A DNA stretch of 64,000 nucleotides from Patiria pectinifera (lineage: Eukaryota; Echinodermata; Asteroidea; Valvatida; Asterinidae): positions 3,387,717 through 3,451,716 of the forward strand of contig CM057150.1 of NCBI GenBank assembly GCA_029964075.1, in the 5' to 3' direction. Position 1 is the first letter of the stretch, and every line of letters begins with the position of its first letter. Below, piece after piece: positions 32,603 through 44,700 of this stretch. The translations under genes and the position numbers were made by a program. The notes below the pieces were generated by a model that did not search any database, was not told where the DNA came from, and was given only the letters and a program-made list of their open reading frames with translations.

Positions 32603-35600
32603 CTCTGTGAAAAATAAAGACAGTATTTATTGTACATGGTGCTCAGAGGTAGAACAATCAATCGAATAATGACATTGGTAATGTATGGTGGAAACTGGGT
32701 ATATATTTCTTTGTTCAGTCTATTAAAAAATTGAGATCTTGCACCGCCCACTTTTTCAAAAGAAAACAATTCTGCATTACACTTTTGGCAAATATACACG
32801 CTAGTTTTAAACGGGCTTGTTTAAAATCGGCCAAGCGTATATTTTTGTTTCCTTAGTCAAGTAGATTGTTGTCCTACATAAAACAGTGTTTGTACTTTAT
32901 ATATCAGCTTTGAACTAAGACCACGTGCTTGTCAAAAATGAACATTTACCTTGTTTTGGTGGTTGCATTGTACCATTTTTAGCATTTTAATTATAAAACA
33001 ACTTCTTTGTTAAAATATTCTTAGATGATTTTAACAGTTCCCAGATGACTGGCCTTTTGGCATTTTGCTTTTCAAGGGATATGAATTTTTATTCCAGAGG
33101 TGACTAGAAATTCTAACTTTGAATAAAGTGTCTACCTTTTTCTTGATTCTTGGATGATCCAGGGGAGTCAATTTACAACGGGCAATGACAGCTGACGTGC
33201 CACTCGGAAACGAGCCTATAAATTAATGAGATAAAAAGCAAGTGAAAATGCATTGTGTTATGAAATCTGTATTATATACATTGGATGGGACTTCAAAATA
33301 TTTATATATCATCAATTATATCATAAATTACAAACCATCATTGTCATCGTTGGGCTAACTAGGATAGTGCAATCGTGTCTATCACAAGTCCATCACAAGT
33401 CCTTCAGTCTCAAGTTAAGTCACTAGCGATTCAAATGAACTGTTACAAAACATTCCTTTGTCATTACAGGATGCTTTAGACTGTCATTCACTAACAGTCC
33501 AGTAAGGTATTTCATAATAATTTGGTAGTTTTAGTTTTTTGATGTTTGCAAATGTTATACATTTCGTTTAAAGGACATGTTAAAAAAATACCAAAGGGGA
33601 GAAAAAGGATCATTGGCCGCCAGTGATTATTCTGTTGTGGCGGGTTAGGCTGGTTTCCACCCAACAATCGTTATCAATAATAATATACAGACTGGGAGCG
33701 AGGCTGAACGGAAAGCGGACCTGTTTGTATAAGAAAAAAATCCAGAGGGCTGCATGCAAACTCCAGAAAAGGAACAAGGAGGTTTTTGGTGGAATGATAC
33801 AACTTGAAAATGTATTTGTTTTAAAAGCACGTGACCACAACTTTAAGGGGTGTGTGTATGCAGCAGGCGGATCCGGGGGGGGGGGTTTCCACCCCCAGCT
33901 CTGACTCATTTTTTTTTAGAGAAATAAATACATTAAAAATTATGTAACCCTCCCCCCCCCCCGCTTCGACATACAAAAAATAATAATAATGGTAGTAATG
34001 TAAAATTTGGGCAGAGCCAGCTAGGTTACGGGGCTATTTGTACAATATTCAGGCGCGATTTGAACAGCGCCCCCATTGAAACTATGGTACGAGCCCCAAC
34101 ATTGATTTTAAGGAGGATTAAGCGTCCAAAGAGAAAACCTGTCTACATTTCAGACAGGCCCTTGACGCCTAAATGTTATTGTAAATTGTTTTAGTATTGA
34201 TCCATGTACATTATTATACAAAATTACATAACTCATTGCATTTTGCTCTGTATAATTTGTTTACACGGCATTTTAAAATTTTATTTTGTGGAAATGGCAA
34301 CATTGAAATAAATGTTTCTACTATTAAGCACGCCCAGCCCGTCGCCAGCCCTGAGAGTCAGGGGCCCCTAGTACCAACTAGGGGGCCCACTACCATAAAA
34401 AAAAAAAGATACTAAAAAATGCACAAAAAAGAAAATTTTGTCAGGAAAAACATGGAAATATTTTAATGCTTAAAAAAGTGAACTTTTCAATACATTTAAT
34501 AAAAAGTTGGCGTCTAATAGTTTTCCTATGTATGACCTACTGAGGCAAAATGAGGAATGTCCCCCAAACCTTGTTTTGAGTACTCGACGCCTTAAGGCGG
34601 ATATAGTAGAAATATATTATGTCAAAATTGATGTTGATTGTTTTGTATTTTTGAGTAGTCAAGGTAACCAAGATTCACACTATGCATTTTTGTACATAAA
34701 GACGAGTTAGAAAGTTGCAAAAACTATATGTTCCCTAGAAAAAAAATCATGTCTAGTGCCCTTTAAATTTAAATTGGTCGATATTCATTCAGTTTCTTCG
34801 AAGTTCGAAGATGTGGATCAAGTATTCCATTTCATCAATTGACCAACGCCTTTTACATGTCTACATTCAACATTGTTTCTTTATCTGATACGTGTTTGTA
34901 ACCAAAAGTAAATGAAATGAAAAAAAAAAGAAGAGGACGTATGCGATGGTTACTATGGCAACAACAGACATGTTGGATTCATTTCATATTTATATGAGCC
35001 ACTTAATTCAGATTTTGCTTTTAAAACTGTGTGAAGTTGAAACAAAATGAGTGATTCATGCAAGTGAACGGAGAAAAAATGTTGCAACCTGACGCCACTT
35101 TTCTTGGAGTTCATATATCATGTCAATGAAGGTCATTCATTGCAAAAAATGATGATAAGAAATGAATCTGCGACTGACAAACATTTCAAATTTTATTAGG
35201 AAATACTTAGAAAATGTTCTTGGCTCTCCATAGACTTTGTACAAAATCGCGGAAGTTGCGTCAGGTTGCAACATGTTTTCCAATGAACGGTTTTCCTTTA
35301 AATTTGACCTGGAAATCCTATATTTTACATTGTTTTACCTAATTGGCATATGGATAGTAAGGGTGTAGTTACATGACCGGCTCATTCAGTTTCGTATTTC
35401 CTTATCGTTGTCGAAAACTAAGCGACATGTAGTCCACATGTGTTTTTTTTTTCTATTAGCATTTACAAAAGGGTTCACGCTTGAACTACGGGTTGAGGGT
35501 TTTTAATCGGCTTTTCTTTTGAATTTCGACATAAGCAAAATGCTAATTTTTATGTCAAAGACAATGATATATTTTAGATTAAACCTTTGAATAAGCGTTC

Positions 35601-36775
35601 CCTACCTTATAATTACCGTTGTCCAAACCAGTCAAGGAAATGTCGACAGGGATGGAAAGAAGCCTGAAAAAGAAAAACCAAAAAAATAAAACTGCGATTC
35701 TCGGTGTAGAACGTCCCTCTTACTTATGCAAGTAAGACTTGTCCAACGTTGAATGTAGTATTTATGAGTTACATGGGATCACAATAATTACACAAGAAGG
35801 TCGATTTATGATTCCGGTTGAAAGTCGACAAATATTTAGATGTTTTCAGGTTCTCATATTTCATAGTTTCTTTTGGCTAAAATGTACGAGTGAATGGTAA
35901 ATGATAATTAGAGACTTGACGAGTATAATGGTTATGAACATCAACGTTCCGGATGAAGATTGAATTTATAGAAGATGGTAGGCCTAACGTACCAGAAACA
36001 GATTGATACATGAGGGACCCAAGATAATGAAAGTTCATATCTTTAACTTTCAAAATCGTGTGTTTAAAAATTGTATGGCAGTCAAAACTGTAATTGCCAC
36101 TTTTTTTCACAATCCTTACCTTTGGTACAGTTGGATCCCAGCGTACGGTATCTGACAAAATCAGCCGACAGTCAGTGCAATTACAACAAGGAAGTCAAAG
36201 TACTGGGCGGTTCTGGAAAATGGCGGCACACAGTTGCTGCTCGTTGCAAAATACCAGTGCATGATTGCATAGTCACTGGGTTTTCCCAAGTTCAATTGAC
36301 AGGCATTCAGGTCACTGAGTTCACTCAGGCATGTCAGGTGCGTCACTAGACTACTTTGAATAGGGATGTGACCTCCATTCAAAGCGGGCCTCCATACATT
36401 GAAGGAGGGCACCATTTCCAATAAAATTCCTGTTACACTTTCAAACTGGAGCAGTGTGTTTCACAGGCACATGCAGTGTGTTTGAATATGTCTTTTATTG
36501 CTCAAATTGCTCAAAGGAGTTCGTAAGAAACACATGATAAGCGTAAATGAATACATTTAGGGTCCAACGTGTATAATACAGTTTTTATTTCTGTAGTGAA
36601 ATGTTCTCTGTTTATGGGGGCGGGGGATGTTGTTCCATTTGCAGGTTGTCTTAAGAGTAAAATGAATACCATGTGCATAAAATAGCAATATTTTTGCCAC
36701 TCAGAGAACAATATACGTGTACATAATGAGATCTGAAGCATACATGCCCTTTTGTATATCATACATGTACTTTTT
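32603..36775. other. upstream region of TRIM copy B; no further gene seen
   Basis: 32603-32910 is conserved with copy A and probably holds the promoter and 5' UTR exon. 33610-34170 has G and C runs and repeat fragments (GCGCCCCCATTGA near 34067, also seen near 5664). 35740-36590 aligns with 15000-15886. The short open frames here are repeat-derived or shadows. Confidence 0.5.
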
Positions 36776-36858
36776 TAAACGTCGGTGATTAAACGTCGGT
36801 GAAGGGCAAAACCTAATTTGATTTATATCACCCAGACGCAAAATTCCATCTTATAAGA
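36776..36858 (+). repeat. fragment of the X-Y part of the tRNA-like element
   Basis: It contains GTCGGTGAAGGGCAAAACC, a TTTATATCACCC stretch and GACGCAAAATTCCATC, without the tRNA-like core. GAGATCTGAAGCAT occurs on both sides (about 36729 and 36859) and may be a target duplication. Confidence 0.6.
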
Positions 36859-38919
36859 GATCTGAAGCATTTTTTTTAGAACTGCAAAAACGCACCTTCA
36901 AGCAAGGTTTCGGTTGAAAGTCCTCCCTGCCAATGTTCATACGTTCTGACCTGCGCCCTCTTGTGGCACAATCCCCAGTTTATATATTTCATACAATTTT
37001 TTTTGCAGTTTCAGTTTTAAATGGTCTCCGTCATGTGTACAAAATATTCAGATTGCAGTTGTAATATTGAATTTTTTTTTTAATTGCTCACTTTTTTATA
37101 GTTATTTTTTAACTACATGTAATTATATTTCTTAGCTTTTGATTTACACATTTTTATTACATTTCCTGTTTGATTTTTAAATTTAATTTTCAATACTTTT
37201 TTCGTAGTCCTTTGTGGTTTTTATTTTTGGAAGTAGGCCTATGTTTTAATCCATTTTCACTATATTCTACCCCAATATTTTTTATTGCCCATCCGATTTT
37301 AGTTTAGTTAGTTTATATATAAATATTCCTGTTCTAATATTTCAACGCGATTGTGGATTTTATATGGGTTATGTAACCTTTTCCACAACCCGCGACAGAA
37401 ATGTCGAAGTAAATAAATATAATATAATATCAAATATTTTGGGTGCTGCAACAATACATAGACAGATAAAAAGGTTCCCATTTTTAATGTTTTTTTTTTT
37501 CAGATGATGCACAAGCACCATTTTATTTGTCTTGCGTTTAACTGTTGGCATCTGTACAAATAGAGAAAAGAAAGTACTTTGTGGATTATACAACACTCGA
37601 ATAAATAAATACTCACACACTGGCACACATGTATGTTCATATAGTGGATGGTTTGTACAAAGTAGAATTATACAATACTTGAAACAAAACGTTAATTTGG
37701 TGTAAGATAGGACGGGTTGGGGTTAGATCCAGACTTGGGCTATGTCCTAATGACTTGGCTACGGCTGTCAACAACAATGGGAAATGTGTCAATGGGAAAT
37801 GGAGTAAGCCGCTTCCATAGACACATGTGAAATCGAAGCCATATAGCCAACCGTTTCTACAGGATGCAGGATAACAACGTATACGTGTGATCAGATGATA
37901 AAAATGTGTCCAATCTCATGTTTTCCTCTTTTTTTCCATTTATCTTTTCCCCCATGCTGTGTGAGTTTGGAACCGTTTTGCAAAGGGATTTCAGCACTAA
38001 AAGTTTTTGAGACATATTTTTCCAGCCACTTTTGAAAACTGACTGAATCCGATGGTATCTTGCCAATCTTTGGACACCCATTTATGTTTAAGAACTATTT
38101 TCTACTATCCAATCTTGCTGACATGAAAACTGTTTGATTGGCTATGTCTTAAACTGTAAGACGTTTCTGCTGGTCCCAGAGGGCCAGCATACTGTCTCTT
38201 TGTACCTTTCTCACCAACCCATTGACTGACTGACTGTCACTTTCGAGTCGGGCAGTGCTATCGTATAGGAATACCCCACATCACCAATGAATGAGTTAAA
38301 TGCAGCCCATTGTGTAGATCAGATGTATGTAATGGCTTCCAGTGAATAGCCATTCTGAGTCAATTGAATAGAATTGTGTGCACTCTGTGACCAGCTTTAA
38401 CTAGGCTCACCTTATCTTGTTTGAAAACAAGATAAGGAGAACAAAAGCCCCCCTCCCCTTTCCCCCCAAATCTGGATCTGGCCTTTAAACATTTCCAAAT
38501 AGTACTTCTTTATACACTGGAAAAATAACCCAGACAATTAATAGCATTGCATTCAAATAATCGGTGAATACATTTTGTCCACAACAATTCTGCACACAGT
38601 TTTTCCCACCAAGTTGTGAACACATATGGGTGGAAAAAAAACCCATCCAAGACAGATGGCAATTTCAGGGGATGATTTCCTCAATACGTATTTCCATGCA
38701 GACCAACATTTTTCTTTTTAAATATAGGGCAAAACTTAGAAGGGGGAGGGTGTGGTCGACTGACACAGTTTTCAAGAGCAAAACTCCCCCTTACACTGCT
38801 CATAAAATTCTGATTTTCATGAGGAAGTTTCAGATATTTAACCACATTTTTAATTTATGAAATTGTGAACTTGCAGTTATCCACTCAAATGGAACACTTG
38901 CCAAAGTTTTCTTCAAGGC

Positions 38920-39362
38920 CACACATGTCACCCGTCACTTTAAAATCAGCATGAAGTCAGAAATGTTCTGGTTCAGTGGGGCAAAGCCAAAATTTGAAGG
39001 GGTGGTAGCTTTTTGTTTTCTGGTAAGCCTAAATCTGCAAGTACTGTCCCACCTTTCCCAGTTGTTTTCGTACAATTAAACATCGTAAAATGTTATTTTT
39101 ATCCCATTTTATCATTTGACTGTTCAGTCACCGTAATACAAAAACAGCATCTAGATGATATGCCATTTAAAAAAAAAAAAATTGGTTTCACAACTTAATT
39201 TTAGTTGGTCTATATTTCCGTAACTGAACTTCTAGCACCCCAAATGGAATAAATCATCAGAAAACTTTTGTTTGGCATAATCCAGAAATATAACATTTCA
39301 ATCCTTGATACACAAAGTCGGACTTTATGCTCATTTTGTGGCGACAGGTCATCGGTCACATG
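38920..39362. mobile_element. foldback element related to 49455-50045
   Basis: Its ends are inverted relatives of one another (GTCAC-TTTAAAATCAGCATGAAGTC on the left, GACTTTATGCTCATTTTGTGGCGACAGG-like on the right). Its right half matches the element in the Dixin intron at 49455-50045 (GGTCTATATTTCC and AAATCTCAATCC blocks). Diverged and non-coding. Confidence 0.6.
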
Positions 39363-40007
39363 TTACTCTTTTGATAATGAACTTATCAAACATAAATACG
39401 CATTATATCATTCAGCCAAACTTTGGCTGGCTGTGGACAAAGATAATGTGTATAACAAGTTGTCAAATATAAAAAGAAATTGCGTTATACTTCAGTTTCT
39501 ATAAACTACGACTTAAACAAAACAAGTTGCACTGTCAGTTATTCATTTTTTTCCCTCAACTGCAACAAGTATATATAGATTTTGGAAACATTTCAGAGAT
39601 AAAAAGTACTCACATTCAGCCTTGGAATTATACGTACAGCCTTAAATTTTTGTTTTACAATAGAACTTTTTCTCAAGATTTAATAATTGTTTCGCAATTA
39701 AATATGTACAGTCTCAATACTTTTTTTGATTAATACATTATCAACATAATATCATTTGGTTTTGAAGATGGAATGTAAATTAAGGCTGTAAATTGTGAAG
39801 AAAAAAGTAAATAAGAACTTTTGCTAACTGTGAAACTAAAATCGCTTCAATCTCAGACCCTAGTAGTGGCCAGAATATTGGCAAAGGAGCACTCTGTGAG
39901 AAACGTTTGATCATGTGAACTAACATGGCCACCACGGTGCACCAACTGGATTAACTTACACAAATTTGCATAATTCGGGGCAATTTTTTTTTTTTTACTC
40001 TGATGGT

Positions 40008-40398
40008 ATAAGGCCAAAAAAAAAAAAGTCTCCGGTTTCTGGTATGCGCGCGCGTTGCCGTAGCCATGCGCGTCGGCAAAATGAAAACGTTTTTTTTTCA
40101 ATACAAGATGATGTTTCAAAACTGCCAAACTCACTGGTTTGACTGGAATTCTGCTGCTGCACAATTTTAAAGTGTTTTTAGAAGGGGTTATGATCGAGAA
40201 TAAGATTTATGTGGCCTCTCTGGACTCCCATATATTTGCACTAAGTTTAGTCGGGCACCATTTGTAGTCATCAGCCGACATTTGAAGCCAAAAAAAAAAA
40301 AAAAAAAAAAGGTAAAAAAAAAAAAAAAGCCGCGTCGCCGCACCACTTTTGGGGCAAGCTCCATACCAGAAACCGGAGACTTTTTTTTTTTGGCCTAA
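40008..40398. mobile_element. MITE with GGCC(A)n GTCTCCGGTTTCTGGTAT termini
   Basis: Left end AGGCC, an A run, then GTCTCCGGTTTCTGGTAT (to about 40045). The right end is the exact inverse, ending TTTTTGGCCT at about 40396. It lies just downstream of the Dixin 3' end. 47529-48055 has similar but diverged termini. Confidence 0.8.
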
Positions 40399-40659
40399 GG
40401 GCATTCTTTTTTAAATCTTATGGTTCTCATTTCTAACTAATCCTACTTTCTGCTCCCGACCCAACAAAATAAAAACTTGTTTACTACCGCCGACCCTGTC
40501 TGCAACCTCAACTCACCAAAAAAAAAATGAAAAAAAAATACCAATTAATACCAAATTTAGGCAATCAGGCTCTATGTTAAAGCTGAAAAAAAAAATAAGT
40601 TTACAGTGTAAAGCAAAATGATGGAATCCCAGAAGGTGTGAGGATGTTGCTTCTCATCT

Positions 40660-40988
40660 GTTACAACTGATAATGTAGTAACCAACTGATAATGTATCAC
40701 CAACCGATAATGTCACACAAATTGACCGATGCTGTATCACTAACCGATAATGTAACAGAAATTGACCAATAGTGTAGTAAATGTTACCACACTATCTGTC
40801 AATATTTGTTACATTATCGGTTAAGACCGATAATGCAACAACAATCGACTGACAGTGTAGTACATGTTTACTACACTTTCGGTCAATTTCTGTTACATTA
40901 TCGGTTAGTGATACAGCATTGGTCAATTTGTGTGACATTATCGGTTGGTGATACATTATCAGTTGGTTACTACATTATCAGTTGTAAC
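40660..40988. mobile_element. 329-bp near-perfect palindrome built of ACCGATAATGT units
   Basis: GTTACAACTGATAATGTAGT at the left edge is mirrored at the right edge, and the two ~160-bp arms pair almost throughout around a centre near 40823. The arms are made of repeated ACCGATAATGT and AATTGACC words. If transcribed it would form a very long hairpin. Probably a palindromic MITE. Confidence 0.9.
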
Positions 40989-41653
40989 ACTCGTCACATC
41001 ACAGGTCTATAGTATACCTTGACTGGTATGTCAGTATTGTCACCTGCCACTACAGCCATAACGTTAGTGAGCTGCATGGTGCATACATAACATTAGTCAA
41101 ACACATCCTGCCAAAGATGGCTTTGTTATTTTGTTCAGTGATACCAACTCTTAATATACTCAGACAATAGGCACTTGGTATCAGTTCAGTTAGCCATTAC
41201 TGGTGCAACAGCTTTTTTTTTCTTCAGATTTCTTCCCCGACCTACCACACCCTTCAAGCAAAAAATATGAGAACCATAGAAATAAAAAAGGATGCCCTTA
41301 TGTATGGTAATTTGTTGAGATTTTGTTTTTGCATTAAGTGCAGAGAATGAAGAATTTTAAGAAACTGGTATCTCCCATGTTAGCAGAATTGTTTAAGTTC
41401 AAAGTTTTGAGTAGATTTCAAATAGGGAGTGCAACCTTCAAAATTAAGGCACGTTTTTTTTAGCCTCTTTTGATGAGTCACGTGCAAGCAAAAGATTTCA
41501 GCTTAATACCAAACCAAAATGTTTCCAACCTTTAAAAAAACATGTAAAGGCAAACAGAACTTACAAAAATAAAAACAGACACAACAAACAAAGTTGAAAA
41601 TTTGCACTTTGTGGGAACAGCTGTTCTTTCCTGTGCGCATCCTCCCACTGGAA

Positions 41654-41728
41654 CTAGCCGTTATCCTGCTCTACCCAACCTACGATCTTCCCTTCCCAGC
41701 CGGGCAGAATTGCGTCGTCATCTTCAAC
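41654..41728 (-). CDS. DIXDC1: Dixin terminal exon: end of DIX domain and stop
   Basis: Acceptor ttcgcatggcag, 24 codons then TAG at 41656-41654. Reads [20 protein letters not shown] and ends QDNG. The PGWEGKIV motif is typical of Dixin. Confidence 0.93.
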   Translation of the reverse strand, partial: VEDDDAILPGWEGKIVGWVEQDNG

Positions 41729-44700
41729 CTGCCATGCGAAACAAATATAATTTTTTCTTAAGCTTGAACTCTTTCAGTCAATCAAGGCAATTGGAAATTT
41801 TTCAGAAATGTAGAAATTTACATAGAAATGTTGTTGAATTCAAAGGTTTATGCAGAATTTCTGGAAAGGAATTTTTTTTTTTCATGTCGGAGAAAAGATG
41901 AAGAGAACTTAAAGGTGCATACCCCATGCTCGGTTCTCCTAATAGATTTTCACATAGTATATTTGATTGTTTAAATGGGAAAAAAAATACTTTATTCCAA
42001 ATTTGGGCATCTGCAACCCCCTGAAAGAGTGCTCAATAATTCAAAAAACTTAACATTGGTGGATTGTTTTCATTCGATGTCTCATTCAAAAGCGAATAAC
42101 TTTTACATTGCTAGGAAAATAACAATTGAAAAAAAAATCCATATTTCCAGGTAAAACTCGAAATTAACACAGGGAATGCATCTTTCAGACATGCAACTGG
42201 GAAGTCACAAAAAAAGAGGAAATTCAAATCTTTTCTTTCAAGACTTTGTACAGTGTTTTTCTATTTTCAATGGCACACATTGGAAGTGAAAAAAGAGGAA
42301 ATTAGCTGATCCGAGGAAAAGTTGCATGCCTGATCTTTACGAAAACTAAAATTAAATTGAAAATCTGGCTGCCTTTTTTTTGGTTTTTGACAGACTTACT
42401 TCTTCCTTGATTGTCCCAAATTCTGGATCCAGAGCTTTGAAGTGATACCGGTAATTGCCTTCCCTGTCAAATATCTGCTTGAAATCTGCAAGGGTGACTT
42501 CACCAAGCCTGTGGAATATCAACCCGATTGTATAGGATTAAAGTAATAACAATGTCCATACATCATAACATGTACATGGACCAGCAGTGGGGGCAATAGT
42601 ACAATTTATAACACCTCACCCACAGATTCTTTGTCTTGATTGGCCGAGAGCGAGTCACATGTTACTTTCTGTTTTTGCTATTTTTCTGTGCACGGCCAAA
42701 AGTACTATGCGCATACCAACCAAAGTGCTATACCATTAGCAACCAAAGTACTATTTCCACGGCGGGGTATTTGTGTGCAAGTGCATGCTGGTGTGTGCGT
42801 TGCGCATATAGCGCGTTTTGTTCCAAAGAGAGCGCACCGCAGACTTGGGTTCAAACATTTCGTGAAGGGGTAGTTTGGAAGAGAGAAATACATTTTCCAC
42901 CAATTTTGTATTGAAATTGAAGTTTATTTCAACTGTGTTCCGATTTAAATAATTTTAAATATTCAAATCAAACAGAATCTGTGGGTGAAGTGTTGTAAAA
43001 ACAAATATTGAATGCTTTATCTCGTGGTGAAGTAAAACTAGCCTCCCTTGGTGATCCATGGACCATTCTATTTTCCCTCGGCTTCACCTCGGGAAAATAG
43101 AATGGTCCATGGATCACCTCGGGAGGCTAGTTTTACTACACCACTCGAAGCATTCGATATTTGTATACTATGTGCCCTGAAATCCCAAAGGTGGCTTTAC
43201 TGAGATTACAAAAAATTGACCAGAATATGAAGGAATTATGATAACCAAAGAGAAGTTCGGTATCCGGGAATAAACATTACATATCCGTATGGCTGTATGG
43301 TGTCACACGTATACAGTTTTGGCATCGCGCAGCTACGTACACTTATTGTTGTTGCATGAAGGTCACAACTTTGATGTCACAGAATGCTTTTAAAATCACT
43401 ATACATCCCGCAAAATTCACCCCTAAAAGCACTCCCACTTCAATCAGAGATATCTCATGCATAGAGGACCAGTGATTTCAGATTACTGACAAAATAAGAT
43501 GGAATAAATATTGTCAAATTAGCCAACAGCTCACACTTTTCCCCATCAGCTCACACTTTTCCCCATCAACTCATGGTGTATTTGTGATTACCTACCTTTT
43601 AGGAATGGAGTTCATGAATGGAGTGACTGTTCTCTCGGTGAAGTACAAGACCTTGGTACAAGCCGAGGGGTTGCTGCTCGTGGAGGAAATAGAGGAGGCG
43701 CGGGGCTTGCCGTCTGGAGGTGGGGGTCAAACAGTTGGATGGCAAATTACACATAGGACCAGAAATAAATGCTACACTTTGGACCCTAAATTTATGGAAT
43801 GACCCACACATACAGGGTGAGTCAAACAAAGCGGAACCCATATCCCAAAAAATAATATTTCATATTTAAAAAAATGTGTAGCCCCTAACATAACAACGAC
43901 TGGACAGCCAATTTCATTAGCTACTTTCAGATGAAAAAAAAATCTGAAATTGCTCAATCAATATCACCATTTAAACACAATGACCCTAAAACCGACTTCG
44001 TCTAAAAATGCGATTTCAAGAATCGTCACAATTGTCTTAAAAGATCACCAGCAATGAAACCTTAGTTTAAAAGTTTAAAATGTTCAACAAATCCCTTTTG
44101 AAGGCCCGTCTCACCCTGTACAACCGAGATGTCACCAAAATTACAAGAACATTTGCAGCTGTGACATGTAGTTCATGACTTGACTTGGGACACGATGACT
44201 TGTTTTTGGCATGTGATGGACATCAGACGACTAGTTGTTCAGCCAACAGAAAGATTCAAACCCCTGACCATCCAAAAGTATTCACAATAAAAACGAAGGC
44301 CTCTAGAATTTAACTGCTGACCGAGTTTACTTACGGTTTGAGTGTTGATGAGATGAGCGGTGGTTGAGTTCTTGTGAGTTACTGTCTGTTGAGTATCGCC
44401 TCGATAGACTCTCTGTGGAGCTCTAAATCACACCACAAAAGAACCATTTTGTTTTCATCAACTACCATGCACAAGAGTACATTTGGGTTATTTCACTATA
44501 AGTTGAAGGGCATGTGTGATCACATGATTTTATTATTTCCAGGGATAGCAGTGACTTTTGCTACAGGGCCTGGAAGAAGGAACGCACACACAAATTTATC
44601 GCAACACACCATAAACACATTGCAACACCATTAAACACATTGCAATAATTATGTGACCCACTCCAGGAAAAGGTAATATAAGTCGCGCTGTGCCTTTACG

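Larger units (their letters stand above)
20411..38490. repeat. segmental duplication, copy B
   Basis: Same order and orientation as copy A (3330-17330) but longer, because of insertions at 21761-23491, about 24020-24765, about 25855-26675, about 26740-27140, 27408-27734 and about 28780-29690. Homology stops near CCTTTAAA at about 38485, just where copy A meets the unrecognised exon at 17358. Confidence 0.85.
38491..41653. other. spacer and probable Dixin 3' UTR; no other gene seen
   Basis: Downstream of the Dixin stop codon (minus strand). It contains three repeat elements listed separately. Some of 40990-41653 is likely 3' UTR, but no polyadenylation signal could be chosen with confidence. 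Confidence 0.5.

Noticed and set aside
33610..33910. Short overlapping frames near 33.7 kb as a gene
   Set aside because: Flanked by G and C runs and repeat fragments; no splice sites or domain pattern.
40656..40990. CRISPR-like array of ACCGATAATGT repeats
   Set aside because: Repeats are mirrored around one centre, spacers are irregular, and the genome is animal.
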